This document shows, one piece after another, positions 20,766 through 28,457 of a stretch of 42,875 nt of DNA. Each line of letters opens with the position of its first letter. Within the stretch, counting starts at the first letter, position 1. The stretch comes from Alphaproteobacteria bacterium. Lineage in GTDB: Bacteria; Pseudomonadota; Alphaproteobacteria; Micavibrionales; Micavibrionaceae. Made by a program: the position numbers and the translations under genes. Below the pieces are notes generated by a model, which saw only the letters and a list, made by a program, of their open reading frames with translations, ran no database searches and was not told the origin of the DNA. The stretch covers positions 1 through 42,875 of the forward strand of contig JAMASZ010000014.1 of assembly GCA_023301585.1 (NCBI GenBank). The letters run 5' to 3'.

Positions 20766-23077
20766 TGGAATCATTCTCACAGATAGCAAGTAATAAAGAA
20801 AAGGACCGGCTCAAATTTAAGAAGTCTAGCTTCAAGGACAGTACCCCTAAGAGTGGCACTCGTGCCATTGGGGGTGCATCTCCTGTAGCGGCAGCCTCTC
20901 TCAAACAGATCGAGGATCTAACAGAGGCGGTAGGTAATGCAGGGAGTGGGGGGTTAACGCTTAGTGAGCGTCTTGAGGGGATTGAGGCCAAGTCTAACGC
21001 AGCAACAGGCAACATCAATGCCCTAGATACAGCAACCTCAGCTATCGGTATGCAGGCTGACAGTATTGCTACGTCCTTGCAGGCGTTGACTCAAGAGGTG
21101 GCTGGTAAGGCCGTCGCTGAGCATGAGCACATGGGTACGTACCTTACCCAAGCACAGGTGACATCCCTTATCGTCAGCCTCTTGGAGAACAACGGTATCA
21201 CAGAGCCGCCTGCTGTAGGTTCTCCTACTATTGCAGTAGGGCAGTACGGTAGAGACTTCAGCTATACCCCAGCATGGGGGGATGACTTCTCTAACGAGAA
21301 TGCTGAGACCTTGTTCAACCGTTGGCACCCTGACCAGATGGTAGAAGGGCTACATCAGGCAGGTAACAACGGGGAGCCTAACTGGAGGTGGTCAGCTAAC
21401 TACTCTAAGCCCACTGAGACTGCCTTCGTTACAGACAATGCACTACACATGAGGGCACATGTAGAGAACCGGCCTAACCCTTTCCGTAAGGCGTACCAGT
21501 GGAGGGGACAGACCATGAATCCTCAAGATTATTGGATCTATCTGTCCTTCCTCACCACATGGGCACGTAAGTATGACAATGCTAGCGATGGGTTCATTAC
21601 TGACCCTGATGCACCTGACCGTACATGGGGTCCGGGGTCTGCCTTTGAGTGGACTATCAACCTTGAAGAGATGAGGACACAGGCTTGCCGTATCTCCCTG
21701 TACCTACTCCCTGCCTATGAGAATGACTCAAACTCCTACGATCCTAATGGAACTAATGGAGTCGAGGTAGATATCACTGAGATCGAGGCACTCAATGGCC
21801 TAGAGAATGTATCACAAAGTAAGGTCATCTCTGGACGAGCAGCAGGTAACACACCTAATGGTTCGGTCCGTGTATCTGACCTTATAAGCGGTATTAACCT
21901 ACCGACTGGAGACCATAAGTTCACCCTGTTGTGGGCTAAGGACAAGCTGGTATGGTACGTCAATGGTATTGAGATACAGAGAGACGAAGACCCTCGACGT
22001 ATTCCTCAGACTCCACACTATATTGCCATGAGTCGTGAAGCTAACAGCGGTATCAAGCCACAACGTAACGATGGTGTATTGTTTGACACTAGTGACGCAT
22101 ACTCTGATGGTAGCCTACAGATGCCACCCGATGTAGGTATCTTTGCTCGCCCTGTCTACCTTGAGATTGACACACTACATAACGATACCTCAATGATAAA
22201 AGATTTCCAGTCTTACTCCTTTGTAGATAACTCTACTGCTGGTATAGGGCTTGGAGACGACACATCAGGTATCTCACCGTCTATTACTAGTGGTAATCCA
22301 GAAGCTGACTTCGCAGCAGGCCGTGCCCATACATTCACATGGGATGCTAATGGCCGTACTGTCTCAGACTGGTGCTTAGAGGTAGGCAGTACACGTGGTG
22401 GTACTGAGTTGACTGCTGTGTTTATCAATGGTGATAACAGGTCAGCCTTGGTAGGACTAGGAGACCCATACACTGGCCCTGTTAATGCAAGGCTATGGTT
22501 CCGTGCTAGTGCTAACTCAGTATGGCACTGGAGAGACTATGGCTTTGATAGTGGGCTACAGCCGTACCGTGTAGGCACAACAGGTAAGATACGTGCAACT
22601 GCACCACCTAATACATTTGTAGGTTCAACACCTACGGTGGTAGCAGGGGTAAGTTCAGGTAGGGATGGTAAGTTTGCAGATAGTGTGGATTATACGGGGG
22701 GGGTGGTACCTAGTGACTACAGTATGGGATTTACTGGCCCTAACATAGGTATGGTTGGAGAGGCATCACCAGACTACAGTCTGAATGGCCCTGCTCTGAG
22801 GCAGGCATTGCCTAATCCTCCGGGGCTGACGTATCAGCAGTACCCTAACGTACAGGGTGAGTTCCTCTGGCCTTCTCCAGCGGAGGGGTTTGATCCAGCC
22901 ATAGATAAGTATGAGCTGGCAATCAATGGGGTAGTACAACAAAGGAATACCAGTAACTCCTTCCTTTTGGATTACCTACCTGTTAGCCAAGGTAACACAG
23001 CTAACGTAAGAATAGTACGAGACGATGGATCACATGGCCCAGCCTTAGAACTGGTGTTCAATGTGTTTGAACAGTAA
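20765..23077 (+). CDS. Tail fibre/spike with glycoside hydrolase family 16-like domain
   Basis: Contains NGVEVDITEIEALNG (matches the GH16 ExDxxE catalytic motif) followed by HKFTLLWAKDKLVWYVNGIEIQR, the typical GH16 C-terminal strand motif; N-terminal coiled-coil trimerisation-like region. Confidence 0.75.
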   Translation: MESFSQIASNKEKDRLKFKKSSFKDSTPKSGTRAIGGASPVAAASLKQIEDLTEAVGNAGSGGLTLSERLEGIEAKSNAATGNINALDTATSAIGMQADSIATSLQALTQEVAGKAVAEHEHMGTYLTQAQVTSLIVSLLENNGITEPPAVGSPTIAVGQYGRDFSYTPAWGDDFSNENAETLFNRWHPDQMVEGLHQAGNNGEPNWRWSANYSKPTETAFVTDNALHMRAHVENRPNPFRKAYQWRGQTMNPQDYWIYLSFLTTWARKYDNASDGFITDPDAPDRTWGPGSAFEWTINLEEMRTQACRISLYLLPAYENDSNSYDPNGTNGVEVDITEIEALNGLENVSQSKVISGRAAGNTPNGSVRVSDLISGINLPTGDHKFTLLWAKDKLVWYVNGIEIQRDEDPRRIPQTPHYIAMSREANSGIKPQRNDGVLFDTSDAYSDGSLQMPPDVGIFARPVYLEIDTLHNDTSMIKDFQSYSFVDNSTAGIGLGDDTSGISPSITSGNPEADFAAGRAHTFTWDANGRTVSDWCLEVGSTRGGTELTAVFINGDNRSALVGLGDPYTGPVNARLWFRASANSVWHWRDYGFDSGLQPYRVGTTGKIRATAPPNTFVGSTPTVVAGVSSGRDGKFADSVDYTGGVVPSDYSMGFTGPNIGMVGEASPDYSLNGPALRQALPNPPGLTYQQYPNVQGEFLWPSPAEGFDPAIDKYELAINGVVQQRNTSNSFLLDYLPVSQGNTANVRIVRDDGSHGPALELVFNVFEQ

Positions 23078-23235
23078 TGGAACAGTTCTGTATTCCATTA
23101 CCTGACAGCCTACCTACAATAGATGACTTGTTTAACTACATGTGGGTAGCGCTGATATACTGGTTGAGGCAAGCCTATCTTCGTATCAATATGCTAGAAG
23201 GTAGGCCCCTTGACATAGACTTAGGAGTCAAGTGA
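23077..23235 (+). CDS. Small protein with hydrophobic segment (52 aa)
   Basis: MEQFCIPLPDSLPTIDDLFNYMWVALIYWLRQAYLRINMLEGRPLDIDLGVK; start overlaps the upstream stop (TAATG). Confidence 0.6.
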   Translation: MEQFCIPLPDSLPTIDDLFNYMWVALIYWLRQAYLRINMLEGRPLDIDLGVK

Positions 23236-23366
23236 TGAAGTGGTATCGTAAACTACATCGAGGTATTAAGAAAGTATGGGACGAGAACTTCCGTCCTGCC
23301 GTAGAGCCTGTGCTCCGTATGGTTATTGGAGCTAAGGTAACTAAGGAACTAGATCGACATAAGTAA
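23235..23366 (+). CDS. Small basic protein (43 aa)
   Basis: MKWYRKLHRGIKKVWDENFRPAVEPVLRMVIGAKVTKELDRHK; start overlaps the upstream TGA (TGATG). Confidence 0.5.
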   Translation: MKWYRKLHRGIKKVWDENFRPAVEPVLRMVIGAKVTKELDRHK

Positions 23367-23369
23367 AGA

Positions 23370-23432
23370 GGTGGCCCCCGAATAGGGGGCTCACCAATTA
23401 GTGTGGTCATGCTACGATGAGTGACCACACTA
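23370..23432. terminator. Hairpin pair at the convergent gene junction (probable bidirectional terminator)
   Basis: GGTGGCCCCC-GAATA-GGGGGC(T)CACC stem, then TAGTGTGGTCA...TGACCACACTA (11-bp perfect arms, 23399-23409 / 23422-23432). Lies between the ends of the rightward and leftward operons. Confidence 0.7.
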
Positions 23433-23478
23433 TCCACAGTGTGACAAGATAGATAGTTCCATACTCCAGAGCTTTCAA

Positions 23479-23727
23479 TTAGATTGAAGACTCTAATTCC
23501 TTCTGTGCCCATGAACTCTTACCTTGTTCGATAAGCTCATAGACTGCCTCTAGGTCCATACAGTTACCATGCTGATGCTTGTCTGCCCAACACAATTCAA
23601 ACCTACCAGTGGTATCATTCATACCTAAGAAGTACTGTGAGCCAGTACCGGGATTGCCTGCTACTTGAGCAAAAGAACTACTCATCATAACGACAGCTAG
23701 TGTAAGTCCTGCAAAGAATTTCTTCAT
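23479..23727 (-). CDS. Small secreted protein with Sec-type signal peptide
   Basis: Re-started at ATG 23727: MKKFFAGLTLAVVMMSSSFA|QVAGNPG..., a clear n/h/c-region signal peptide; GAGAG upstream. Confidence 0.65.
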   Translation of the reverse strand: MKKFFAGLTLAVVMMSSSFAQVAGNPGTGSQYFLGMNDTTGRFELCWADKHQHGNCMDLEAVYELIEQGKSSWAQKELESSI

Positions 23728-23740
23728 AGTTTTCTCTCGG

Positions 23741-24154
23741 TTATGTTCTTGTACTGTAGATCTTCTTGGGATTGTTGAGCGCTTCAGCTCCATACCCCTC
23801 TAGCACCCTAACTGATGCGTTAGCTACCCATCGCCACATGCCATCCTCGATACACAGGTCACCATACCAACGATCAGCGTAAGGACGAGTGAATGCTGGC
23901 ATACCCCCCTCCCTAATCAATTGATACCATGCGTCATGGATCAAGCTACCAAACATGGATGACTTAATGTCAGGCATCGGACCTGATGGACCATCCCATG
24001 AGTACGATTCTCCTATCCACAAGACACCATCATCATATGATACATAGGTGTTATCGAAGAACACACGGTTAGGTATCTGCTTAGCCAAGGCCTCGGGAAC
24101 AGGTATGATAACCTCCTCCTCTAGCCTGTACTTGTACCCTGCTGAATAGATCAT
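23741..24154 (-). CDS. DUF1353-like protein
   Basis: SYSWDGPSGPMPDIKSSMFGSLIHDAWYQLIREG...RPYADRWYGDLCIEDGM resembles phage DUF1353-family proteins (SLIHDxxYQ core). Confidence 0.55.
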   Translation of the reverse strand: MIYSAGYKYRLEEEVIIPVPEALAKQIPNRVFFDNTYVSYDDGVLWIGESYSWDGPSGPMPDIKSSMFGSLIHDAWYQLIREGGMPAFTRPYADRWYGDLCIEDGMWRWVANASVRVLEGYGAEALNNPKKIYSTRT

Positions 24155-24393
24155 GTGACCTTAGCTCGGAACCCACGGATATTGTGGAGTGCAGTGTTGT
24201 ATGTTGCCAACATACGTCCGGCTTTCTTTGAGGTACTACAGATCCATATACTCATATGAGCGGTGATACGGCCAATAAGATACTCACGGTACTCTGCCGC
24301 CTGTTGCCAATAGGCCAATGCCTGAGCATCTTCCCACCCCTTAGTCGTAGCATAGTTCTTATACTCATAAGGCAAGTCTTCATACGTCATCAC
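24151..24393 (-). CDS. Hypothetical protein (80 aa)
   Basis: Coupled to both neighbours by short overlaps on the same strand. Confidence 0.5.
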   Translation of the reverse strand: MMTYEDLPYEYKNYATTKGWEDAQALAYWQQAAEYREYLIGRITAHMSIWICSTSKKAGRMLATYNTALHNIRGFRAKVT

Positions 24394-24691
24394 GTCTCTC
24401 CTGATAGGCCATCCACATCATTGCATTACAAGCGACATGAGCCATATGAGATTGTCCTGACTCATCATCGACAAGATCACCACTTGCCACAGCAAAAGCA
24501 TGGCGTAGTAGGCTAGCCACAATGTCATGCTGAAACTGGTCATGAGACTCTGTGTTAATAGAGTTCTTCCAGTTGTCACGGCTGTACTTAGTTGCACCAT
24601 ACTCCATCACCTTAGCTATACCATCCCGTACTTCTTCCTCTAAGTAGGTGTGGTCAGGTTTACCTTCGTTGTATCGTAAGGCCTTACTCAT
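24380..24691 (-). CDS. dATP/dGTP diphosphohydrolase-like protein (DUF5664-type)
   Basis: MSKALRYNEGKPDHTYLEEEVRDGIAKVMEYGATKYSRDNWKN...LLRHAFAVASGDLVDDESGQSHMAHVACNAMMWM: RYNEGKxD / GAxKYxRxNW / DxESGxxHxxHVxxNAxM pattern of this phage family. Confidence 0.75.
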   Translation of the reverse strand: MSKALRYNEGKPDHTYLEEEVRDGIAKVMEYGATKYSRDNWKNSINTESHDQFQHDIVASLLRHAFAVASGDLVDDESGQSHMAHVACNAMMWMAYQERRDDV

Positions 24692-24926
24692 CAAGCTTCT
24701 CCACTCTAAAGACACTACCGTAGTCTTCCTTAAAGGAACGGAACCACCGTGCTAGTCCGTTGGGCTTAACTTGCTGAATACCCACCTCCACCATATCCCT
24801 GCACTCCCGAAGGAAATCTAGTTCCTCCATCGAGACTATAGCCAATTCCTCCATAGGGTAATGAAGTCTAGCCCTCGCAACTGCTCGTTTCAACTCGTTG
24901 GTAGTTTGAAATATGAACGCACTCAT
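24684..24926 (-). CDS. Hypothetical protein (80 aa)
   Basis: Same-strand ORF coupled to neighbours by short overlaps. Confidence 0.5.
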   Translation of the reverse strand: MSAFIFQTTNELKRAVARARLHYPMEELAIVSMEELDFLRECRDMVEVGIQQVKPNGLARWFRSFKEDYGSVFRVEKLDE

Positions 24927-25699
24927 AAGTATTTTCTCATTATGTTACCAAGGTATCGGATGTCAGGATCATAACTGCCCTTACGTACATTCCGTAAGAC
25001 CGCTGCTCCTCTATATACATCCTTGCCCTTGCCCCAGTAGCTATGGTTCTCTGTATGAGCACACCCTAGTATCAGGGTAGACAGAGGAGTACCATCACCT
25101 AACATACGCTGACCATGAATCAATGGCCCATGCTGATGGCCTGCTACATGAGGGAAGCCAACGTTCTTCATACGTATGTCAGCACTACCCCCCTGTATAC
25201 TACCCATCAATGACGTAGGGTTAATGAAGGCATGACTGAAGGCTACACCATTGATCTTAACGATGTCAAGGTAGTCGTATACCTCATACCCATACTCATT
25301 GTATGAGAAGGGATCATCACCGAAGGCCCCCTGCATCTGAGGGTCATCACTCTCCAACCTATTGAGTCGGTACTCGTGATTCCCGAGGGTCATTATCCGA
25401 TATGGGTCGTGCCCTTGTAGCCCTTCCTCAAAGAGATCCAAGCACTGTGCGCTGTACGAAAGGTCCGCTTGAATTCTGGCTCCTTCCATACCCGATCTCC
25501 CCTTATCGTAAGAGGACAGGCTATGCATGTCATTGAAGTCGCCGATGTTGACAACGATGTCCACTCCCTCATCTGCAAACCAACGAGCAATAGCAGTGAT
25601 AGGCCGAGTATCATGGCCGGGGTCGCAGTGCGCATCCGGATATAATCCAATTGTGACATCATCGTCCATCTCCCATATGTTTCTCTCATTCAGCGCCAT
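24923..25699 (-). CDS. Calcineurin-like metallophosphoesterase
   Basis: Motifs PDAHCD, VVNIGDFNDMHS, TLGNHEYRL, FSHAF, AGHQHGPLIHG. Confidence 0.85.
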   Translation of the reverse strand: MALNERNIWEMDDDVTIGLYPDAHCDPGHDTRPITAIARWFADEGVDIVVNIGDFNDMHSLSSYDKGRSGMEGARIQADLSYSAQCLDLFEEGLQGHDPYRIMTLGNHEYRLNRLESDDPQMQGAFGDDPFSYNEYGYEVYDYLDIVKINGVAFSHAFINPTSLMGSIQGGSADIRMKNVGFPHVAGHQHGPLIHGQRMLGDGTPLSTLILGCAHTENHSYWGKGKDVYRGAAVLRNVRKGSYDPDIRYLGNIMRKYL

Positions 25700-25838
25700 C
25701 TTCTAACTCCTCATGGTAGGTATCAAGATACTCTTGAAGTATTTCTTCAGCTACGGAACTGTTCCCATCCTGTATAGCAGTAATGCATGCCTGTATGTCA
25801 TGGATATTCACAGATGTTTCGTATTCTATATCGTCCAT
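25686..25838 (-). CDS. Small acidic hypothetical protein (50 aa)
   Basis: MDDIEYETSVNIHDIQACITAIQDGNSSVAEEILQEYLDTYHEELEDGAE; short overlaps with both flanking genes; below the ORF track cutoff. Confidence 0.5.
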   Translation of the reverse strand: MDDIEYETSVNIHDIQACITAIQDGNSSVAEEILQEYLDTYHEELEDGAE

Positions 25839-26341
25839 CCTAACTCCTTCCTACCATAGTAGATTCCAATGAGTACTGCTTCAGCTATGTCAACGTTGGG
25901 CTTACGCATCCTTGGTTTAAGGAGGAACTCCTCATCCACAAGGGTAAGAGCTAGGTCCACACTGGCCTGCTTGTCTTGGCCAGACAGCCCCATCTTAGTC
26001 TTCCATGTGACTGGACGTACTACCTGTACCTCGTCCACCCATTGAGAACACAGTCCATACTGTATACCCCAGTTGACAGCCGTGGTGTTGGTAGCTACTG
26101 CTGACTGCTTAGGCATGTGCCTATCAAGCAGTCCCTCCATCACCACACCGCCCTCTTCTTCGTTGGCGATTGTTAATAAGTAATCAATCAACTGTTCCAA
26201 ATCACGGTCGGTAAAAAACCTCTGCCCAGTCGCCACCTTTACCTTGTGTGTGCCGTACAGGTACCCATCCTTATCAAACAATGCGAACGCACCACTCTTT
26301 CCCGGATCAATTGATACTAAGATAGCCTCTCTCCCAGTCAT
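25826..26341 (-). CDS. RuvC-like Holliday junction resolvase
   Basis: AILVSIDPGKSGAFALFD, GVVMEGLLDRHMPKQ, and VDIAEAVLIGIYY acidic C-terminal motif of RuvC-fold resolvases. Confidence 0.8.
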   Translation of the reverse strand: MTGREAILVSIDPGKSGAFALFDKDGYLYGTHKVKVATGQRFFTDRDLEQLIDYLLTIANEEEGGVVMEGLLDRHMPKQSAVATNTTAVNWGIQYGLCSQWVDEVQVVRPVTWKTKMGLSGQDKQASVDLALTLVDEEFLLKPRMRKPNVDIAEAVLIGIYYGRKELGWTI

Positions 26342-27200
26342 AGTCTACATGCCATGACTCTTGTATTGTACGTCTCATGTGTAACAGGTTGGCTTGCTCA
26401 AGGAAGTATGCCATGTCGTGGCCCTTGGTGTAGTATGCCTGCCATACACTTTCATGCAGGTTCTGTATTAGATCCTGACTTGCCTGTATCGTCAGCGGCA
26501 TGATGTCATACTCATGTTCAAAGTCAGCCTTCAGTCCTTCCCAGAACTTCGGACCTCTTCCCTTACACCCCGGTATAGAATCAACACTATCGCCTGTTAT
26601 CATCTGACCGTAGAAGTTAAGAGCTGCCTTCTCCCATGTGATCCATTCTTCTATGTCCTTACGTGGATCATAGTGACGACCGAACATACACTTGAGATCC
26701 TTATCTGGACCTACGATAACAGAGTCAGTGCTCCCCTTGAGGAACACATCCATCTGCCTAGTGCATACCATGTCATCAGCCTCACACCCTAGTGCAACAG
26801 TTGCTTGGTGCGAATGCAGTAGATGTTCCCGGATGGCTTGGTAGTAGAAGGGACGAGGGCTACTGCGTCCGCTCTTATAGGGACGGCTAACGGCCACATC
26901 ATACCTGAAGTTTCCTTCGTGGGGGGTGAGCCACACCTCGATGGAATCACTACCGAACTTATCTTTGAGCTTATCAATTTCATTGTCTATTCTCCAGTGT
27001 ACTAGCTCAATGGGATCAACCCATACCCAACGGTCTGTCTCTTCATCGACACAGATGTGCCGCTGTCCCTTGGTGTCGGGGTTACGATCAGCAGCTTGAC
27101 TGATACCTCCTATCATATAGGCGAGGTAGTCAGCGTCAAGCAGGATGAGGGGGACAGCCCCTCGCGGGGCTACCTCCGGTGCTGTGTATAGTATACTCAT
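26307..27200 (-). CDS. 5'-3' exonuclease (FEN/PIN-fold, T7 gp6-like role)
   Basis: LILLDADYLAYMIGG, YKSGRSSPRPF, GCEADDMVC, VIVGPDKDLKCM, MITGDSVDSIPGCKGRGPKFWEGL (H3TH). Confidence 0.88.
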   Translation of the reverse strand: MSILYTAPEVAPRGAVPLILLDADYLAYMIGGISQAADRNPDTKGQRHICVDEETDRWVWVDPIELVHWRIDNEIDKLKDKFGSDSIEVWLTPHEGNFRYDVAVSRPYKSGRSSPRPFYYQAIREHLLHSHQATVALGCEADDMVCTRQMDVFLKGSTDSVIVGPDKDLKCMFGRHYDPRKDIEEWITWEKAALNFYGQMITGDSVDSIPGCKGRGPKFWEGLKADFEHEYDIMPLTIQASQDLIQNLHESVWQAYYTKGHDMAYFLEQANLLHMRRTIQESWHVDYDWERGYLSIN

Positions 27201-27201
27201 G

Positions 27202-27417
27202 TTATCTCCTTGGCCCTAGCTTACCACCCCAACACACAGCTACCCACAGCCATGCAGTATAGAATCCACGGAACTGCATTGGCCCCATGTATCTAGTATT
27301 GAACCCAATGAAGGGAAGTAAGCCACCGATAAAGTAGTTGTGTTGGAACTGTCGGTCAATCCATCCACCACCTAAGTACAACGTGATGATGAGCAACGGA
27401 ATGAAAAAGACATCCAT
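27202..27417 (-). CDS. Small membrane protein (71 aa)
   Basis: Two hydrophobic segments (FFIPLLIITLYLGGGW; FYTAWLWVAVCWGG); same-strand operon position. Confidence 0.5.
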   Translation of the reverse strand: MDVFFIPLLIITLYLGGGWIDRQFQHNYFIGGLLPFIGFNTRYMGPMQFRGFYTAWLWVAVCWGGKLGPRR

Positions 27418-27418
27418 A

Positions 27419-28000
27419 TTACTGTACTCGGTTTTTAATCATATCCTTGAGGAAGTCAGGGATATCAGGGGCATTGTCTGCCTCGTTGTCGATAGCCTCC
27501 CAGTCAGCATCAGTGACGAGGATAGGTTCACGGAGTGGAGCGCCGACTGAGCTGCCTCGCATCGGGCCAGCTACACCGTCTACTCGTGGCTTACCCCCAC
27601 TGGTAGTACCACTGGTGATAGTCACCGGCATGGACAGCATCTCGCCGAAGTTACGACCGTCCTTAACCACCGCCTTGTACATCTTGACGAGGTTAGACTT
27701 GTCGGACTTGGATACCTTATACTGCTTACCGATCACTTGGTCTCGCTCAACTGTCTCGCCCTCATACTCTGCCTCGTACCGTTCAGTAGGTAGGCAGAAG
27801 GAGTACCACAACATGTGGCCTACATCATAGTCAGCATCAGTACATGCTTCGTCAGGCTTATCCTTGCTATCGAACTTCTTATTCTTCTGTACTCCAAGGT
27901 CAACAATCATGGAGATGAGGCCTGGATATACACCGTCCTCAATCTTAGGAGCAGAAGAAGAACCAGTAGCAGGTACATCATTAGGTGTCATGTTTAACAT
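27419..28000 (-). CDS. Putative single-stranded DNA-binding protein
   Basis: KIEDGVYPGLISMIVDLGVQ... start, OB-fold-like beta pattern and acidic C-terminal region with a basic end; located between exonuclease and DNA polymerase. Confidence 0.55.
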   Translation of the reverse strand: MLNMTPNDVPATGSSSAPKIEDGVYPGLISMIVDLGVQKNKKFDSKDKPDEACTDADYDVGHMLWYSFCLPTERYEAEYEGETVERDQVIGKQYKVSKSDKSNLVKMYKAVVKDGRNFGEMLSMPVTITSGTTSGGKPRVDGVAGPMRGSSVGAPLREPILVTDADWEAIDNEADNAPDIPDFLKDMIKNRVQ

Positions 28001-28003
28001 AGA

Positions 28004-28255
28004 TTAGTTTCCTATTGTGGGTGTTATTATCGTTGTCCCGTCAAGTAAAGACAAAGGACGTACACTATCAGGACGATGGCCGTCACTAATGTGGGAGTAA
28101 GGTTGATTTAATATCCAGAACCATGAGCCGTCCCATTTAGCTTGTAGTTGTTGGCCCTTCTGTTCCACTAGGTATAATCTCTGCGCTTGCAGGCTCACCT
28201 TTGATATAGTCTTCGGCACCTTCGACTGATAGACTTTCCCGACGACGCTGCTCAT
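28004..28255 (-). CDS. Hypothetical protein (83 aa or shorter)
   Basis: Same-strand ORF; first part overlaps 28137..28457, so the true start may be further downstream. Confidence 0.35.
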   Translation of the reverse strand: MSSVVGKVYQSKVPKTISKVSLQAQRLYLVEQKGQQLQAKWDGSWFWILNQPYSHISDGHRPDSVRPLSLLDGTTIITPTIGN

Positions 28256-28457
28256 CTACTTGCTCCTTGTATTGGGTGAACTCATCTTCATAAATATGTG
28301 TGTACTGTCCTGTATCATTGTTACGCTTGAAGTTCGGGTGGTTACGTAACCATGTCTTTAACTTCTTAGTGACCGTGAACTTGTTAGCTGTCTGCATGTC
28401 CACACTGTGAGTCATCACCCTTGTGGTCATTGGGGTGTCGTCAATGGGTCTCTGCAT
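28137..28457 (-). CDS. Hypothetical protein (106 aa)
   Basis: Short overlap with the end of the DNA polymerase gene; basic KKLKTWLRNHPNFKRN segment. Confidence 0.55.
   Translation of the reverse strand: MQRPIDDTPMTTRVMTHSVDMQTANKFTVTKKLKTWLRNHPNFKRNNDTGQYTHIYEDEFTQYKEQVDEQRRRESLSVEGAEDYIKGEPASAEIIPSGTEGPTTTS

Noticed and set aside
24380-24691. Idea that the phage has a 2-aminoadenine (Z) genome because of the dATP/dGTP diphosphohydrolase-like gene
   Set aside because: No PurZ-like adenylosuccinate synthetase is visible in the window, so the claim is not supported.
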